Of a stretch of DNA of 64,000 bases, positions 14,054 to 23,484 are shown piece after piece; positions within the stretch are counted from its first letter, which is position 1, and each line of letters opens with the position of its first letter. The position numbers were made by a program, and so were the translations under genes. The DNA comes from Cognatitamlana onchidii (GTDB lineage: Bacteria > Bacteroidota > Bacteroidia > Flavobacteriales > Flavobacteriaceae), in contig NZ_SRWZ01000004.1 in NCBI RefSeq assembly GCF_004804355.1, forward strand, positions 1 to 64,000, in the 5' to 3' direction. The notes below the pieces were generated by a model that saw only the letters and a program-made list of their open reading frames with translations, was not told where the DNA came from and did no database searches.

Positions 14054-16798
14054 ATGGATAAATTTTCATTTTTAAATGCAGCGCATACAGCATATTTTGC
14101 TGATTTATACGACCAATATTTACAAAACCCAGATGCCGTAGAACCAAGTTGGAGAGCCTTTTTTCAAGGGTATGATTTTGGTAGCGAAAATTATTGTGTA
14201 AATGGGGAAATTATAGAAGGCGTATCTACTCAAATACCTGAACACGTTCAAAAAGAATTTAATGTGGTTAGGTTAATTGATGGGTACAGAATGAGAGGGC
14301 ATTTGTTTACAAAAACGAATCCTGTTCGAGAGCGTCGTACCTATACTCCGACTTTAGATATAAGTAATTTTGATTTATCTGAAAGCGATTTAGATACGGT
14401 GTTTAATGCCGGGGAAGTACTGGGTGTTGGAGCAAAAACACTGCGCGAAATTATTAGCCACCTTGAGCGTATTTACTGTAGTTCAATTGGGGTTGAATAT
14501 ATGTATCTAAGAAACCCTGAAGTGATTTCATGGTGGCAATCTCAATTAAATCAAAACGATAACCAGCCTAGTTACTCTGCAGATACCAAAAAGTACATTT
14601 TATCAAAGCTAAACCAAGCGGTTACCTTTGAAAACTTCTTGCAAACTAAGTACGTAGGGCAAAAGCGTTTTTCCCTTGAAGGAGGAGAATCTTTAATTCC
14701 TGCAATTAGTAATGTGCTTTTTTATGCGGTTGAAAAATATGGGGTTAAAGAGTGTGTGCTTGGAATGGCTCATAGAGGTCGTTTAAGTACTTTAGTTAAT
14801 ATCTTTAGAAAGCCCATGAACGAGCTATTTAGCGAGTTTGATGGTAAAGATTTTGAAGATGAAAATATTGATGGCGATGTTAAGTACCATTTGGGTTTAA
14901 CTTTAGATAAAACCTATCAAAATGGGAAAAACATCAAAATGAATTTGGTGCCTAATCCGTCGCATTTAGAAACGGTTGCCCCAGTAGCCGAAGGTATTAC
15001 TCGTGCTAAGATTGATGATGATTACAATGGAGATGACTCTAAAATTATTCCAATTATTGTGCACGGGGACGCTGCAATTGCAGGCCAGGGAGTTGCTTAT
15101 GAAGTTGGGCAAATGAGCCAGCTAAATGGGTATAAAACAGGTGGGACCATCCATATCGTTGTGAACAATCAAATAGGATTTACGACGAACTATTTAGATG
15201 CTCGTTCAAGTACTTATTGTACCGATGTTGCAAAGGTTACTTTGTCTCCAGTGCTTCATGTAAATTCAGACGATGCTGAAGCCGTAGTTCACGCCGTGGA
15301 AATGGCATTAGAATATAGAATGCGCTATAAAAAAGATGTGTATATCGATTTGCTAGGGTATAGAAAATATGGTCACAACGAAGGTGATGAGCCAAGGTTT
15401 ACGCAACCAAAACTTTATAAGAATATTTCAAAGCATAAAAACCCATTTAAGATTTATTCGGATAAGTTGATTGCAGAAAATGCAATTGACAAAAACTATT
15501 CAGAGCAGATTGTAAATGAGTTTAAGGGAACTTTAGAAAGAGAATATGCTATTTCAAAAGAAGCAGAATCTTCTAAAGTAAGAGAGTTTATGCAAGAACG
15601 TTGGAATGGTTTTGAACGTAAAGGAATCGATGCCATGTTAGATGGGGAAAACACCACGTATCCAAAAGATAAGCTTGAGAATATTTCTAGAGTGGTGTCC
15701 ACTGTACCAGAAGGTGTTAAGTTTTTAAGAAAGGCAGAGCGAATTCTTCAAGGCAGAGCGAAAATGGTATTTGAAACAGATACACTAGATTGGGGTATGG
15801 CAGAAACATTAGCCTATGGTAGTTTAATGGAAGAAGGTTATAATGTGCGTATTTCTGGGCAAGATGTAGAACGCGGTACTTTTAGTCATCGACATGCTAT
15901 CCTTCGTGATGAAATATCAGAAGAACGTATAAACCTGCTCAATACAAACCCAGATAATAAGGGTAAAATGGATATCTATAATTCATTTTTATCAGAATAT
16001 GGTGTTTTAGGTTTCGATTATGGGTATGCTATGGCTAATCCGAATACACTAACTATCTGGGAAGCGCAGTTTGGCGATTTTAGTAATGGTGCTCAAATTA
16101 TTTTTGATCAGTACTTATCTGCAGCAGAGGATAAATGGAAATCGCAAAACGGCATTGTTGTACTGCTGCCGCATGGATATGAAGGGCAAGGTTCTGAGCA
16201 TTCATCGGCCAGAATGGAACGTTATTTACAACTTTGTGGTAATGATAATATGATTGTTGTCGATTGTACGACTCCAGCCAACTTTTTTCATTTACTGCGC
16301 CGACAAATGAAGCGAGATTTTAGAAAGCCTCTGGTTGTTTTGACACCTAAGAGTTTATTAAGGCACCCTAAGGCAGTATCTTCAATAGAGGAATTAGCGA
16401 GTGGAACATTCCAGGAAGTCATAGACGATACCATTGCACCCAATAATGTGAAGAAATTAGTGTTCTGTACGGGTAAGTTTTACTATGAATTACTAGCAGA
16501 ACGTGAAGAGTTAAAAAGAGATGATATTGCTTTAGTAAGGGTAGAACAGCTATTCCCGTTGCATGAGGAGAAACTACAAGCAGTGATTGATAGATATCCA
16601 AATGTTGAAAGATATGTTTGGGCACAAGAAGAACCAAAAAACATGGGGGCATGGAGTTATATGCTTCAACGTATGAATTTGGTTAATCTTGAAGTATGCT
16701 CAAGACCGTATAATTCTGTTCCTGCTCCAGGATCGAGTACAAGAGATAAAGCTAGACAAAGACGCGTAATAAACGATGTCTTTGAAACAAAGAATTAA
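14054..16798 (+). CDS. sucA: 2-oxoglutarate dehydrogenase E1 component
   Basis: 914-aa thiamine-diphosphate enzyme that decarboxylates 2-oxoglutarate in the TCA cycle and passes the succinyl group to SucB. Features include the N-terminal E1o segment (FLNAAHTAYFADLYDQY), LGMAHRGRLSTLVN, NPSHLE, HGDAAIAGQG, the TPP/Mg site around GYKTGGTIHIVVNNQIGFTT (residues about 350-370), and the C-terminal GYEGQGSEHSSAR. Length matches the family. It starts at the conserved MDKFSFLN and is followed after 36 bases by sucB. Confidence 0.98.
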   Translation: MDKFSFLNAAHTAYFADLYDQYLQNPDAVEPSWRAFFQGYDFGSENYCVNGEIIEGVSTQIPEHVQKEFNVVRLIDGYRMRGHLFTKTNPVRERRTYTPTLDISNFDLSESDLDTVFNAGEVLGVGAKTLREIISHLERIYCSSIGVEYMYLRNPEVISWWQSQLNQNDNQPSYSADTKKYILSKLNQAVTFENFLQTKYVGQKRFSLEGGESLIPAISNVLFYAVEKYGVKECVLGMAHRGRLSTLVNIFRKPMNELFSEFDGKDFEDENIDGDVKYHLGLTLDKTYQNGKNIKMNLVPNPSHLETVAPVAEGITRAKIDDDYNGDDSKIIPIIVHGDAAIAGQGVAYEVGQMSQLNGYKTGGTIHIVVNNQIGFTTNYLDARSSTYCTDVAKVTLSPVLHVNSDDAEAVVHAVEMALEYRMRYKKDVYIDLLGYRKYGHNEGDEPRFTQPKLYKNISKHKNPFKIYSDKLIAENAIDKNYSEQIVNEFKGTLEREYAISKEAESSKVREFMQERWNGFERKGIDAMLDGENTTYPKDKLENISRVVSTVPEGVKFLRKAERILQGRAKMVFETDTLDWGMAETLAYGSLMEEGYNVRISGQDVERGTFSHRHAILRDEISEERINLLNTNPDNKGKMDIYNSFLSEYGVLGFDYGYAMANPNTLTIWEAQFGDFSNGAQIIFDQYLSAAEDKWKSQNGIVVLLPHGYEGQGSEHSSARMERYLQLCGNDNMIVVDCTTPANFFHLLRRQMKRDFRKPLVVLTPKSLLRHPKAVSSIEELASGTFQEVIDDTIAPNNVKKLVFCTGKFYYELLAEREELKRDDIALVRVEQLFPLHEEKLQAVIDRYPNVERYVWAQEEPKNMGAWSYMLQRMNLVNLEVCSRPYNSVPAPGSSTRDKARQRRVINDVFETKN

Positions 16799-16834
16799 TT
16801 AACTAGAATTTAGATACCAGTAAAATTATAAAGA

Positions 16835-18046
16835 ATGATTTTAGAAATGAAAGTCCCTTCACCAGGGGAATCTATTACAGAAGTTGAAATAGCAACATGG
16901 TTAGTTGAAGACGGAGATTATGTTGAAAAGGACCAAGCTATTGCTGAGGTTGATAGTGATAAGGCTACGCTTGAATTACCTGCAGAGGTTAGCGGAACCA
17001 TTACCCTAAAAGCAGAGGAAGGAGATGCCGTTGAAGTAGGGGCTGTGGTTTGTCTTATCGATACCAGTGCCGAGAAGCCAGAAGGGGGAGAAGCTCCTAA
17101 AGAGGAAAAGAAAGAAGAAAGTGTAAAGCAAGAAGTTGCAACTGCTCCTGTTACAGAAACAAAAACCTATGCAACAGGTAGTGCAAGTCCTGCTGCTAAA
17201 AAGATTTTGGCAGAAAAAGGGATAGATGCTGCTTCTATTGCTGGTACTGGGAAAGATGGAAGAGTAACTAAAGAAGACGCTGTAAAGGCTGTACCTTCGA
17301 TGGGGACACCAACTGGAGGTAGTAGAGGAACCTCTCGAAGTAAAATGTCTATGTTAAGACGTAAGGTAGCTGAGAGGTTGGTAGAGGCCAAAAACACCAC
17401 AGCGATGCTAACCACTTTTAATGAGGTGGATATGTCTCCAATTTTTGCGTTACGTTCTGAGTATAAAGAAACCTTTAAGGCAAAACATGGGGTGAGTTTA
17501 GGGTTTATGAGTTTCTTTACTTTGGCCGTGGTGAGAGCATTAAAAATGTATCCTGCGGTAAATTCTATGATTGATGGTAAAGAGATGCTATCGTATGATT
17601 TTTGCGACATTAGTATTGCTGTATCGGGACCAAAAGGTTTAATGGTTCCTGTTATTAGAAATGCAGAGAATTTAAGTTTTAGAGGTGTAGAATCGGAAGT
17701 TAAAAGATTAGCTATTCGAGCAAGAGATGGACAAATTACTGTTGATGAAATGACAGGAGGCACTTTTACCATTACTAATGGAGGGGTTTTTGGAAGCATG
17801 CTGTCTACGCCAATTATTAATCCACCACAAAGTGGTATTTTAGGGATGCATAACATTGTTGAAAGACCAGTGGCTGTTGATGGTAAAGTGGAAATAAGAC
17901 CAATTATGTATGTGGCTCTTTCATACGATCATAGAATTATTGATGGCAAGGAAAGTGTTGGCTTTTTAGTGGCTGTAAAAGAAGCGCTAGAAAATCCAGT
18001 TGAAATTTTAATGGATAACAACGTTAAGAAAGCGTTGGAGCTCTAG
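16835..18046 (+). CDS. sucB: 2-oxoglutarate dehydrogenase E2, dihydrolipoyl succinyltransferase
   Basis: 403-aa E2 core enzyme. Order of domains: lipoyl domain (1-75) with the lipoylated Lys in [11 protein letters not shown], an acidic Ala/Glu linker, the peripheral subunit binding domain (about 110-145, [14 protein letters not shown]), and the catalytic domain with active-site YDHRIIDG near residue 370. Forms an operon with sucA; E3 is not nearby. A strong terminator follows. Confidence 0.98.
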   Translation: MILEMKVPSPGESITEVEIATWLVEDGDYVEKDQAIAEVDSDKATLELPAEVSGTITLKAEEGDAVEVGAVVCLIDTSAEKPEGGEAPKEEKKEESVKQEVATAPVTETKTYATGSASPAAKKILAEKGIDAASIAGTGKDGRVTKEDAVKAVPSMGTPTGGSRGTSRSKMSMLRRKVAERLVEAKNTTAMLTTFNEVDMSPIFALRSEYKETFKAKHGVSLGFMSFFTLAVVRALKMYPAVNSMIDGKEMLSYDFCDISIAVSGPKGLMVPVIRNAENLSFRGVESEVKRLAIRARDGQITVDEMTGGTFTITNGGVFGSMLSTPIINPPQSGILGMHNIVERPVAVDGKVEIRPIMYVALSYDHRIIDGKESVGFLVAVKEALENPVEILMDNNVKKALEL

Positions 18047-18076
18047 GCTATTTTTTATTAAATAGACGAAAAGAAA

Positions 18077-18104
18077 GGGTGCTGTGGTTACAGCACCCTT
18101 TTTT
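18077..18104 (+). terminator. Intrinsic terminator of sucAB
   Basis: GGGTGCTGT-GGTT-ACAGCACCC, a perfect 9-bp stem with a 4-nt loop followed by TTTTTT, 30 bases after the sucB stop. Confidence 0.92.
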
Positions 18105-18128
18105 GTAGGTTTTTTTGAGGTTAACTAA

Positions 18129-18230
18129 CTAAATAAAGAGCATTAAAAGGTTTATGCATATTACTGCAACAACAATGATAACTAATCCCACAAAACAACA
18201 TTTGTCAAGAATTATATTTCGTTTTTTCAT
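18129..18230 (-). CDS. Small single-span membrane protein (33 aa)
   Basis: ATG at 18230 opens a 33-codon frame ending TAG at 18129. The product starts MKKRNIILDKCC and continues with an uninterrupted hydrophobic helix (about residues 13-33, with C25). A basic N terminus followed by one transmembrane helix ending at the stop codon is a typical small membrane protein. It lies downstream of the tandem hairpin units that follow the LuxR response regulator. Too short for homology arguments, so translation is plausible, not proven. Confidence 0.45.
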   Translation of the reverse strand: MKKRNIILDKCCFVGLVIIVVAVICINLLMLFI

Positions 18231-18267
18231 GATAGATGTTTTCAACATAACATTTAATAAGTTTAGT

Positions 18268-18387
18268 TAAAAACACCCTGCACCATTACAGTGCAGAGTG
18301 AAATAAAAAAATTCTCTCTCAAAAGAATTAATAGCACTGTAAAAGTAAATCGTAAGACCTAAAAATAAAATACGCACTTCTACGTAT
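18268..18387 (-). ncRNA. Tandem non-coding unit 2 (possible sRNA) with terminator
   Basis: Read on the minus strand the unit begins with inverted repeat ATACG-N8-CGTAT (18387-18370) and contains the block TTTACAGTGCTATTAAT (18343-18327). It ends in hairpin CACTCTGCAC-TGTAATG-GTGCAGGGTG (18300-18274, one mismatch) followed by TTTTT, a Rho-independent terminator. All three elements recur in unit 1 at a 147-149 bp offset. No open frame of note. It is either an sRNA gene or a duplicated regulatory/terminator element; no canonical TAnnTTTG box is seen. Confidence 0.45.
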
Positions 18388-18414
18388 TTTTAAAGTGGTT
18401 ATATAAGTTTTATC

Positions 18415-18534
18415 AAAAAGAAAGCTCTAAATCATTACAATTTAGAGCTTTCCATAAATTCTCCCTAAGAACTATTAATAGCAATGTAAAGTTAAGCTGT
18501 TAATCCGTTATAAACAATACGCAGTACTACGTAT
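18415..18534 (-). ncRNA. Tandem non-coding unit 1 (possible sRNA) with terminator
   Basis: Starts 3 bases after the response-regulator stop. ATACGTAGTACTGCGTAT (18534-18517) is an 18-bp palindrome with one mismatched pair. The block TTTACATTGCTATTAAT (18490-18474) matches unit 2 with one change. The unit ends in a perfect 13-bp hairpin GAAAGCTCTAAAT-TGTAATG-ATTTAGAGCTTTC (18452-18420) followed by TTTTT. The stem differs completely from that of unit 2 while the loop is identical, so the structure is conserved rather than the sequence. It also serves as terminator for the response-regulator gene. Confidence 0.5.
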
Positions 18535-18537
18535 ATT

Positions 18538-19170
18538 TTACAAAAAAATTTTATTTGTGTTGGTCCAAAGGTATAGAGCCGTTGGTTTATTGTCAAGCCC
18601 CAGTTTGTTTACCATATTACTACGGTGCTTATCGACCGTCCTCACAGAAATAGATAACTCATCAGCAATTTCTTGGCTGGTTTTATTTTCAGAGATGAGT
18701 TTTGCTATTTTTAACTCAGATTTTGTTAAAGTATCCAAAATTTCAGGCCTTTGAGATCCATCGCTTGGATTCAGATAAGAGGCTATTTCTTCACTAAAAT
18801 ATGGATTGCCATTTACAACATGGGCAATGCAGGTTTCAATTTCTTCAATAGCAAATTCTTTAAAAATATAACCGTAAACATCGAAAGCTTTAGCTTTGTC
18901 ATATAATTCCTCTTCTTTGTCGAATGTTATTAGAATAACTTTGGTAGGGAGTTTGTTTTTTTTGCAGGCTTCGGCTATCTCTAAACCAGTCCTGTTAGGC
19001 ATTCTTATATCTAGAATTGCAATTTCAGGTTTGTGCTTTACTATAAGGTTATAAGCCGAATTGCCATCATTAGCACTTCCAACAATATTGAATCCTTTTG
19101 AGGTTAAAAAATCAGTAAGTCCACGTAGCATGAGTGGGTGATCATCAGCAATGACAATAGATGTATTCAT
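18538..19170 (-). CDS. LuxR/NarL-family response regulator
   Basis: 210-aa two-component regulator. Receiver domain (1-120) has the acidic pair DD9-10, phosphoacceptor D54 in ILDIRMP, Thr in LITFD and conserved Lys in YIFKEF. The C-terminal LuxR helix-turn-helix (about 145-205) reads LTKSELKIAKLISENKTSQEIADEL then SVRTVDKHRSNM. No histidine kinase is adjacent, so it is an orphan here. Two tandem palindrome-hairpin units follow its stop codon and may be its targets, which is inference. Confidence 0.93.
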   Translation of the reverse strand: MNTSIVIADDHPLMLRGLTDFLTSKGFNIVGSANDGNSAYNLIVKHKPEIAILDIRMPNRTGLEIAEACKKNKLPTKVILITFDKEEELYDKAKAFDVYGYIFKEFAIEEIETCIAHVVNGNPYFSEEIASYLNPSDGSQRPEILDTLTKSELKIAKLISENKTSQEIADELSISVRTVDKHRSNMVNKLGLDNKPTALYLWTNTNKIFL

Positions 19171-19194
19171 TAAATCTAAGAGAGAGCTATTTAG

Positions 19195-19638
19195 TTATTG
19201 TAATTTTAAATATAAATATTTCTTTTCATAATCAATAACAGCTTTTGCTTTTTTTAAGATATCTGCCCCAATAATGCCATCGACAGGTTTAGAGTTATGG
19301 TTTGCCAAAGCCGTATTTACATGGGTTAAATTAAAAAGTACAAGAGCCACTTTGTTATTCGACCACTTCCCAATTTTCACTTTGTTTTTTTTTGCCATTT
19401 TAGTTTCCATGTCAATGGCACCAGCACCTGCAGCCTTAATAATGGAGTCTTCGGCATTTAGTTTAAAGGTTTCAATGCCTTCAAAACCTACACATGAACT
19501 TGATGCCCCAGTATCCAAAATAAACAGACCCTTTTTTCCATTTATGGATGCCTTAATCTCAAAATGATTGGTCTTCGTAAGATGTAGTTTTACCTTACTA
19601 TAACCTTTTTCTAACAGAAATTCTTGAAGTGACTGCAT
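19195..19638 (-). CDS. Retropepsin-like aspartic protease-fold protein
   Basis: 147-aa single-domain aspartyl protease-like protein with the catalytic motif FILDTGASSS (Asp about residue 42) and the flap/hydrophobic IIGADIL motif typical of clan AA. No signal peptide, so cytoplasmic. The ATG at 19638 (MQSLQEF) is preferred over a TTG 18 bases upstream, because the -7 box at 19661-19654 predicts transcription starting around 19649. Substrate unknown. It is 24 bases upstream of the response regulator gene on the same strand. Confidence 0.8.
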   Translation of the reverse strand: MQSLQEFLLEKGYSKVKLHLTKTNHFEIKASINGKKGLFILDTGASSSCVGFEGIETFKLNAEDSIIKAAGAGAIDMETKMAKKNKVKIGKWSNNKVALVLFNLTHVNTALANHNSKPVDGIIGADILKKAKAVIDYEKKYLYLKLQ

Positions 19639-19653
19639 GTAATTGACTTTTAG

Positions 19654-19661
19654 CAAATATA
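19654..19661 (-). promoter_or_regulatory. -7 promoter box of retropepsin/response-regulator unit
   Basis: TATATTTG on the minus strand, exact TAnnTTTG match, about 16 bases before the ATG at 19638. Confidence 0.55.
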
Positions 19662-19721
19662 ATCATGCAAAAACAATTATTTTTACAAAAATGAATTAGG
19701 TTCAATTTAAGATTATAAGTA

Positions 19722-20489
19722 TTGATAATTACAGATACGCATACACATTTGTATAGCGAAAGCTTTGATAATGATAGACAAAATATAATTGATCAAGCCA
19801 TTAAAAACGGGGTTTCAAGATTTTTCATTCCTGCAATCGATTCGACTTATACAGAGGCAATGTTAACATTAGAAGCGAATTATCCAGATAATATGTTTTT
19901 AATGATGGGGTTGCACCCAACGCATGTTAAGGAAAATTACATTCAAGAATTAACCCATGTAGAGCAAATGCTGAAAAGACATAAATTTTATGCAGTAGGC
20001 GAAATAGGGATTGATTTGTATTGGGATCGCTCAACATTAGAGGTTCAAAAAAAAGCGTTTAAGCATCAGATACAATTAGCTAAAACACATGATTTGCCAA
20101 TTGTTATTCATTGTAGAGAGGCATTTGATGAAATTTTTGAGGTTTTAGAAGAAGAGAAAGATGATAATTTGCATGGTATTTTTCATTGTTTCACAGGTAA
20201 TTTAGAACAGGCACATCAAGCAATATCCTATAATATGAAATTGGGTATCGGAGGCGTTGTAACTTTTAAAAATGGAAAGATTGACCAATTTTTAGATCGA
20301 ATCGATTTAAAGCATATTGTTTTGGAAACAGATGCGCCTTATTTAGCACCTGTGCCATATAGAGGTAAAAGGAATGAGAGTCTTTATATTTTAAAGGTTC
20401 TGGAGAAACTTGAAATATTGTATGGTTTGAATGCCGAGACCATTGCAAAAGTGACTACTCAAAATTCATTTGAAGTTTTTAAAGTGTAA
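19722..20489 (+). CDS. TatD-family metal-dependent hydrolase/DNase
   Basis: 255-aa TIM-barrel metallohydrolase. Metal ligands: THTHL near the N terminus, GEIGIDLYW, the His in VIHCREAF, the His in GIFHCFTG, and the Asp in LETDAPYLAP. TatD proteins are 3'-5' exonuclease/DNases acting in DNA repair. The start is TTG at 19722 because the conserved IITDTHTH begins immediately after it and no upstream ATG is in frame. The asparaginase gene begins 3 bases after the stop. Confidence 0.93.
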   Translation: MIITDTHTHLYSESFDNDRQNIIDQAIKNGVSRFFIPAIDSTYTEAMLTLEANYPDNMFLMMGLHPTHVKENYIQELTHVEQMLKRHKFYAVGEIGIDLYWDRSTLEVQKKAFKHQIQLAKTHDLPIVIHCREAFDEIFEVLEEEKDDNLHGIFHCFTGNLEQAHQAISYNMKLGIGGVVTFKNGKIDQFLDRIDLKHIVLETDAPYLAPVPYRGKRNESLYILKVLEKLEILYGLNAETIAKVTTQNSFEVFKV

Positions 20490-20492
20490 CCT

Positions 20493-21524
20493 ATGTTTAA
20501 AGGAAAAGCAAATATCTTACTAATCTATACTGGAGGAACTATTGGAATGATAAAAGATTTTAAAACAGGCGCGCTAAAAGCCTTTGACTTTAAGACCTTG
20601 CTTGAAAAAATTCCAGAATTAAAGTTGATAGATTGTAATATTGCTACGGTATCGTTGGAACGGCCAATTGATTCTAGCAATATGAGTCCTGAATATTGGA
20701 TCCAAATAGCCGAAATTATAGAAAGCAAATATGATGCATTTGATGGATTTGTAGTGTTACATGGAAGTGATACCATGAGTTATACAGCATCGGCTTTAAG
20801 TTTTATGCTTGAAAACTTGTCAAAACCTGTCATTTTTACTGGGTCTCAGTTGCCAATAGGAGACTTAAGAACAGACGCTAAGGAAAACTTAATAACCTCT
20901 ATACAAGTGGCCTCATTGCAACAGGATGGTCTGCCAATGGTTAAGGAGGTTTGTTTATACTTTGAGTATAAATTATATCGAGCCAATAGGACCACAAAGT
21001 TAAATGCAGAGCATTTTCAGGCGTTTGCATCCTTTAATTATCCAGAACTTGCTGAATCCGGGGTTCATTTAAAAATTAATCAAAGTCACTTATTGCAGCC
21101 AGATCGAGATAAGACCTTGAGTGTTTTTAAGAACTTAGATGCTAATATTACTATCATTAAGTTATTTCCTGGGATTACAGAAACTGTAATTCGTAGTGTT
21201 CTAGGAACAAAAAATATAAAAGCTGTAATTTTAGAAACTTATGGCTCGGGAAATTGCACTACAGAAAGTTGGTTTTTAGATATTCTAAAAACATATATTA
21301 ATAAAGGTGTATTTATAATAAACATAACGCAGTGCTTAGGAGGAAGAGTAATGATGGGTCAATATGAAACTAGCAGTGCATTAGAAAAATTGGGCATTAT
21401 ATCTGGAAAAGATATGACTACCGAGGCTGCAGTTGGTAAGCTAATGTATCTTTTAGGTAAAAATATATCAACAAATTCTTTTCTCCGTGAATACGAAAGA
21501 CCATTAAGAGGAGAATTATCTTGA
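20493..21524 (+). CDS. ansA: Type I L-asparaginase
   Basis: 343-aa cytoplasmic asparaginase hydrolysing Asn to Asp and ammonia. First catalytic motif YTGGTIGM (about 12-19) and second LHGSDTMSYTASALSFML (about 90-107) are intact; GSQLPIGDLRTDAKEN follows. No signal peptide, as expected of type I enzymes. Immediately downstream of tatD, forming a two-gene operon. Confidence 0.95.
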   Translation: MFKGKANILLIYTGGTIGMIKDFKTGALKAFDFKTLLEKIPELKLIDCNIATVSLERPIDSSNMSPEYWIQIAEIIESKYDAFDGFVVLHGSDTMSYTASALSFMLENLSKPVIFTGSQLPIGDLRTDAKENLITSIQVASLQQDGLPMVKEVCLYFEYKLYRANRTTKLNAEHFQAFASFNYPELAESGVHLKINQSHLLQPDRDKTLSVFKNLDANITIIKLFPGITETVIRSVLGTKNIKAVILETYGSGNCTTESWFLDILKTYINKGVFIINITQCLGGRVMMGQYETSSALEKLGIISGKDMTTEAAVGKLMYLLGKNISTNSFLREYERPLRGELS

Positions 21525-21549
21525 AATTGAAAGATTTAGATGAGGTGCT

Positions 21550-22965
21550 TTAATTCCAAATCCACCATTCTGCCTTAACTCCAAAATAAGTGCCCCAAGT
21601 TTTAGGACCAGTAAATTCCAAGTAAGGCGAGTATAAAGACTCTTTTGCATAGTCGTTATAGCGAGCTATACTACATACAAACCTGAGATGTGGTCGTGCC
21701 CAAACATTATTTTTACCAGTAGGGACATAAATAGGGACTATGCTAAGCTTGGTAACATTGGCGGTCGGGTTGGTTCCATCTTTTCGTTGAGAGTAGTGCA
21801 GTTCTGTTGCCAAATGAAAAAAATCAGAAAAATAAATTTCATCACGAGCACCAATGGTAATATCTAATTTCCTGTTAAACACCTCTCTCCCAAAGTAAGT
21901 CTCTGCTATATGATTAGTGTTTGCAGCTCCCTTACTTGAAGTGAGCACTAAATATGGGTTTAGTGTATTTTTACTTGATAAGTTTAAAACAGCGTGATTA
22001 ACTATAGCCAAAGAATAGGCTTTTTTAAAACTAAGACTCTCTAGGTTGGGAGCGCCGTATGTTAACCATGTTCTGGAGAGTCCTCCGTCCCCACCATTTG
22101 CAATGCCACTTCCATAACGGATAGTTAAATCGTTAAAAGAGCCTTTCTTCATTTTTTTAAGACTTTTGTGCCATCTAGCACCAATTACAAAACCTTTGTC
22201 AGAAGGAAAGTTTACACGTTGCTCAATACTGTCAATTTCAACGTCAAAATCTCCATCAGGCATATTATGGTACTCACCAAGTAACGTTATTCTGTTAGAG
22301 TCATCAATATCAATGTCATGTTCTAAAATATAAACCATACGTTGTCTAAGCGCTGTGCTTGGAGTCCCTGTTTTTATGTTGAGGTAAAAATAGGGAGGTA
22401 CTGTAGCAGTTGTGTCTGTTGATGATACGAAAAGCTGAGTGTATCGGGTCTTTTTATACTCAATACCAAAACCCTGTCCAGAGTGGTCGTTAAAATAAAA
22501 ATGATCTATTAAATGCGCGTCGGGACCTCTATACAATCGTGCACCAATCCAAATATTCAAATCTTTTCCAGCAATATTTCTCGCTTGAACAAACATTTCT
22601 GGTATGGCTAAGGTTAAGCCTCCTAAGCTAGATGTTGAGCTATTGGCAAAAGTTGTCAAGCTATTTGAGAAAAGAGAAAAACGTACTTGAGCATTTATTT
22701 TAGTTTCGTCCCCTTCTTTAGGTGTAAAATGAAAAGACGGCGCAATTTCTAAATAATCCTGTTCTTCCATGCGGCCTCCAATGCTTCCCATGTTATTTAG
22801 ATTTAATCGCCTACCAATTGTTCTGCCGTTATCAAAAGACCAGTCTACACCAACTCTACCATACGAACCAACAGACACCTTTTTATTTGAGATGTGGTCA
22901 TAGGCAATTTGCCCCTGAATTTTAGAAAAGGAGCATAATATCAGGACAATGATAATTTTTTTCAT
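21550..22965 (-). CDS. LamB/maltoporin-like outer-membrane porin
   Basis: 471-aa outer-membrane protein with signal peptide (cleavage near KIQGQ). Similarity to the LamB family is seen in GARLYRGPDAHLIDHFYF, which resembles the maltoporin block WxGxRxYxRxDxHxxDxYY, and in the aromatic C terminus WWIWN. Probably a sugar-selective trimeric channel. It stands alone, convergent with the asparaginase gene, with no sugar operon next to it. Confidence 0.82.
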   Translation of the reverse strand: MKKIIIVLILCSFSKIQGQIAYDHISNKKVSVGSYGRVGVDWSFDNGRTIGRRLNLNNMGSIGGRMEEQDYLEIAPSFHFTPKEGDETKINAQVRFSLFSNSLTTFANSSTSSLGGLTLAIPEMFVQARNIAGKDLNIWIGARLYRGPDAHLIDHFYFNDHSGQGFGIEYKKTRYTQLFVSSTDTTATVPPYFYLNIKTGTPSTALRQRMVYILEHDIDIDDSNRITLLGEYHNMPDGDFDVEIDSIEQRVNFPSDKGFVIGARWHKSLKKMKKGSFNDLTIRYGSGIANGGDGGLSRTWLTYGAPNLESLSFKKAYSLAIVNHAVLNLSSKNTLNPYLVLTSSKGAANTNHIAETYFGREVFNRKLDITIGARDEIYFSDFFHLATELHYSQRKDGTNPTANVTKLSIVPIYVPTGKNNVWARPHLRFVCSIARYNDYAKESLYSPYLEFTGPKTWGTYFGVKAEWWIWN

Positions 22966-23321
22966 AAAAGTAGATTACTTGTTTTTTGCATTCATTGAAT
23001 GGCCAGTTTCAATAAAAACATCTTGAAAATACGATAACGCCAATAAAGTTAGTAAAAACATATCTAGCATCGATACATTATGGTGATACGTACAAAATTA
23101 TTTCTGCGATAGGCGGATTGAAAACCAAAATCCTGTTTCTATATTAATACACAAGTAGTTACTAGATGATTTATTTGAAGTGTTGTAGTTTTAACTTAAG
23201 AGAAGTATTTGATGGCGCATGTTTCAAAAGAATATTCTAATAAAATTAACCCATAAAATTTTAGCGTTCAAACTTTTTTTTGTTATTTGACCCCAGTAAA
23301 TTTAAGTTGTCAACTATAAAT
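22966..23321. other. Gene-free interval
   Basis: About 355 bases between the LamB-like gene and tRNA-Ser. I see no convincing frame, repeat or terminator. A weak TAAATTTA at about 23297 could be the tRNA promoter -7 box. Confidence 0.4.
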
Positions 23322-23409
23322 AGAGAGGTGGCCGAGTGGTCGAAGGCGCACGCCTGGAAAGTGTGTATACCTCAAAAGGGTATCGAGGGTTCGAATCCCT
23401 TCCTCTCTG
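23322..23409 (+). tRNA. tRNA-Ser (anticodon GGA)
   Basis: 88-nt tRNA with acceptor stem AGAGAGG/CCTCTCT, discriminator G, a D arm GGCCGAGTGGTCGAAGGC, anticodon stem CACGC/GTGTG with loop CTGGAAA (GGA at 23356-23358), a long variable arm and T arm with TTCGAAT. The long variable arm and anticodon identify serine. CCA is not encoded. Confidence 0.96.
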
Positions 23410-23484
23410 CTGTTATTTTTTACAATTTAATTGCTTTTTTTTTTTATCTTTAACGCTTTAACTAATAAAATTAAGATCTAGAAC

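Noticed and set aside
17167-17856. 229-aa open frame antisense to sucB
   Set aside because: Composition and lack of any domain show it is a shadow of the strongly supported sucB frame; no promoter or start context.
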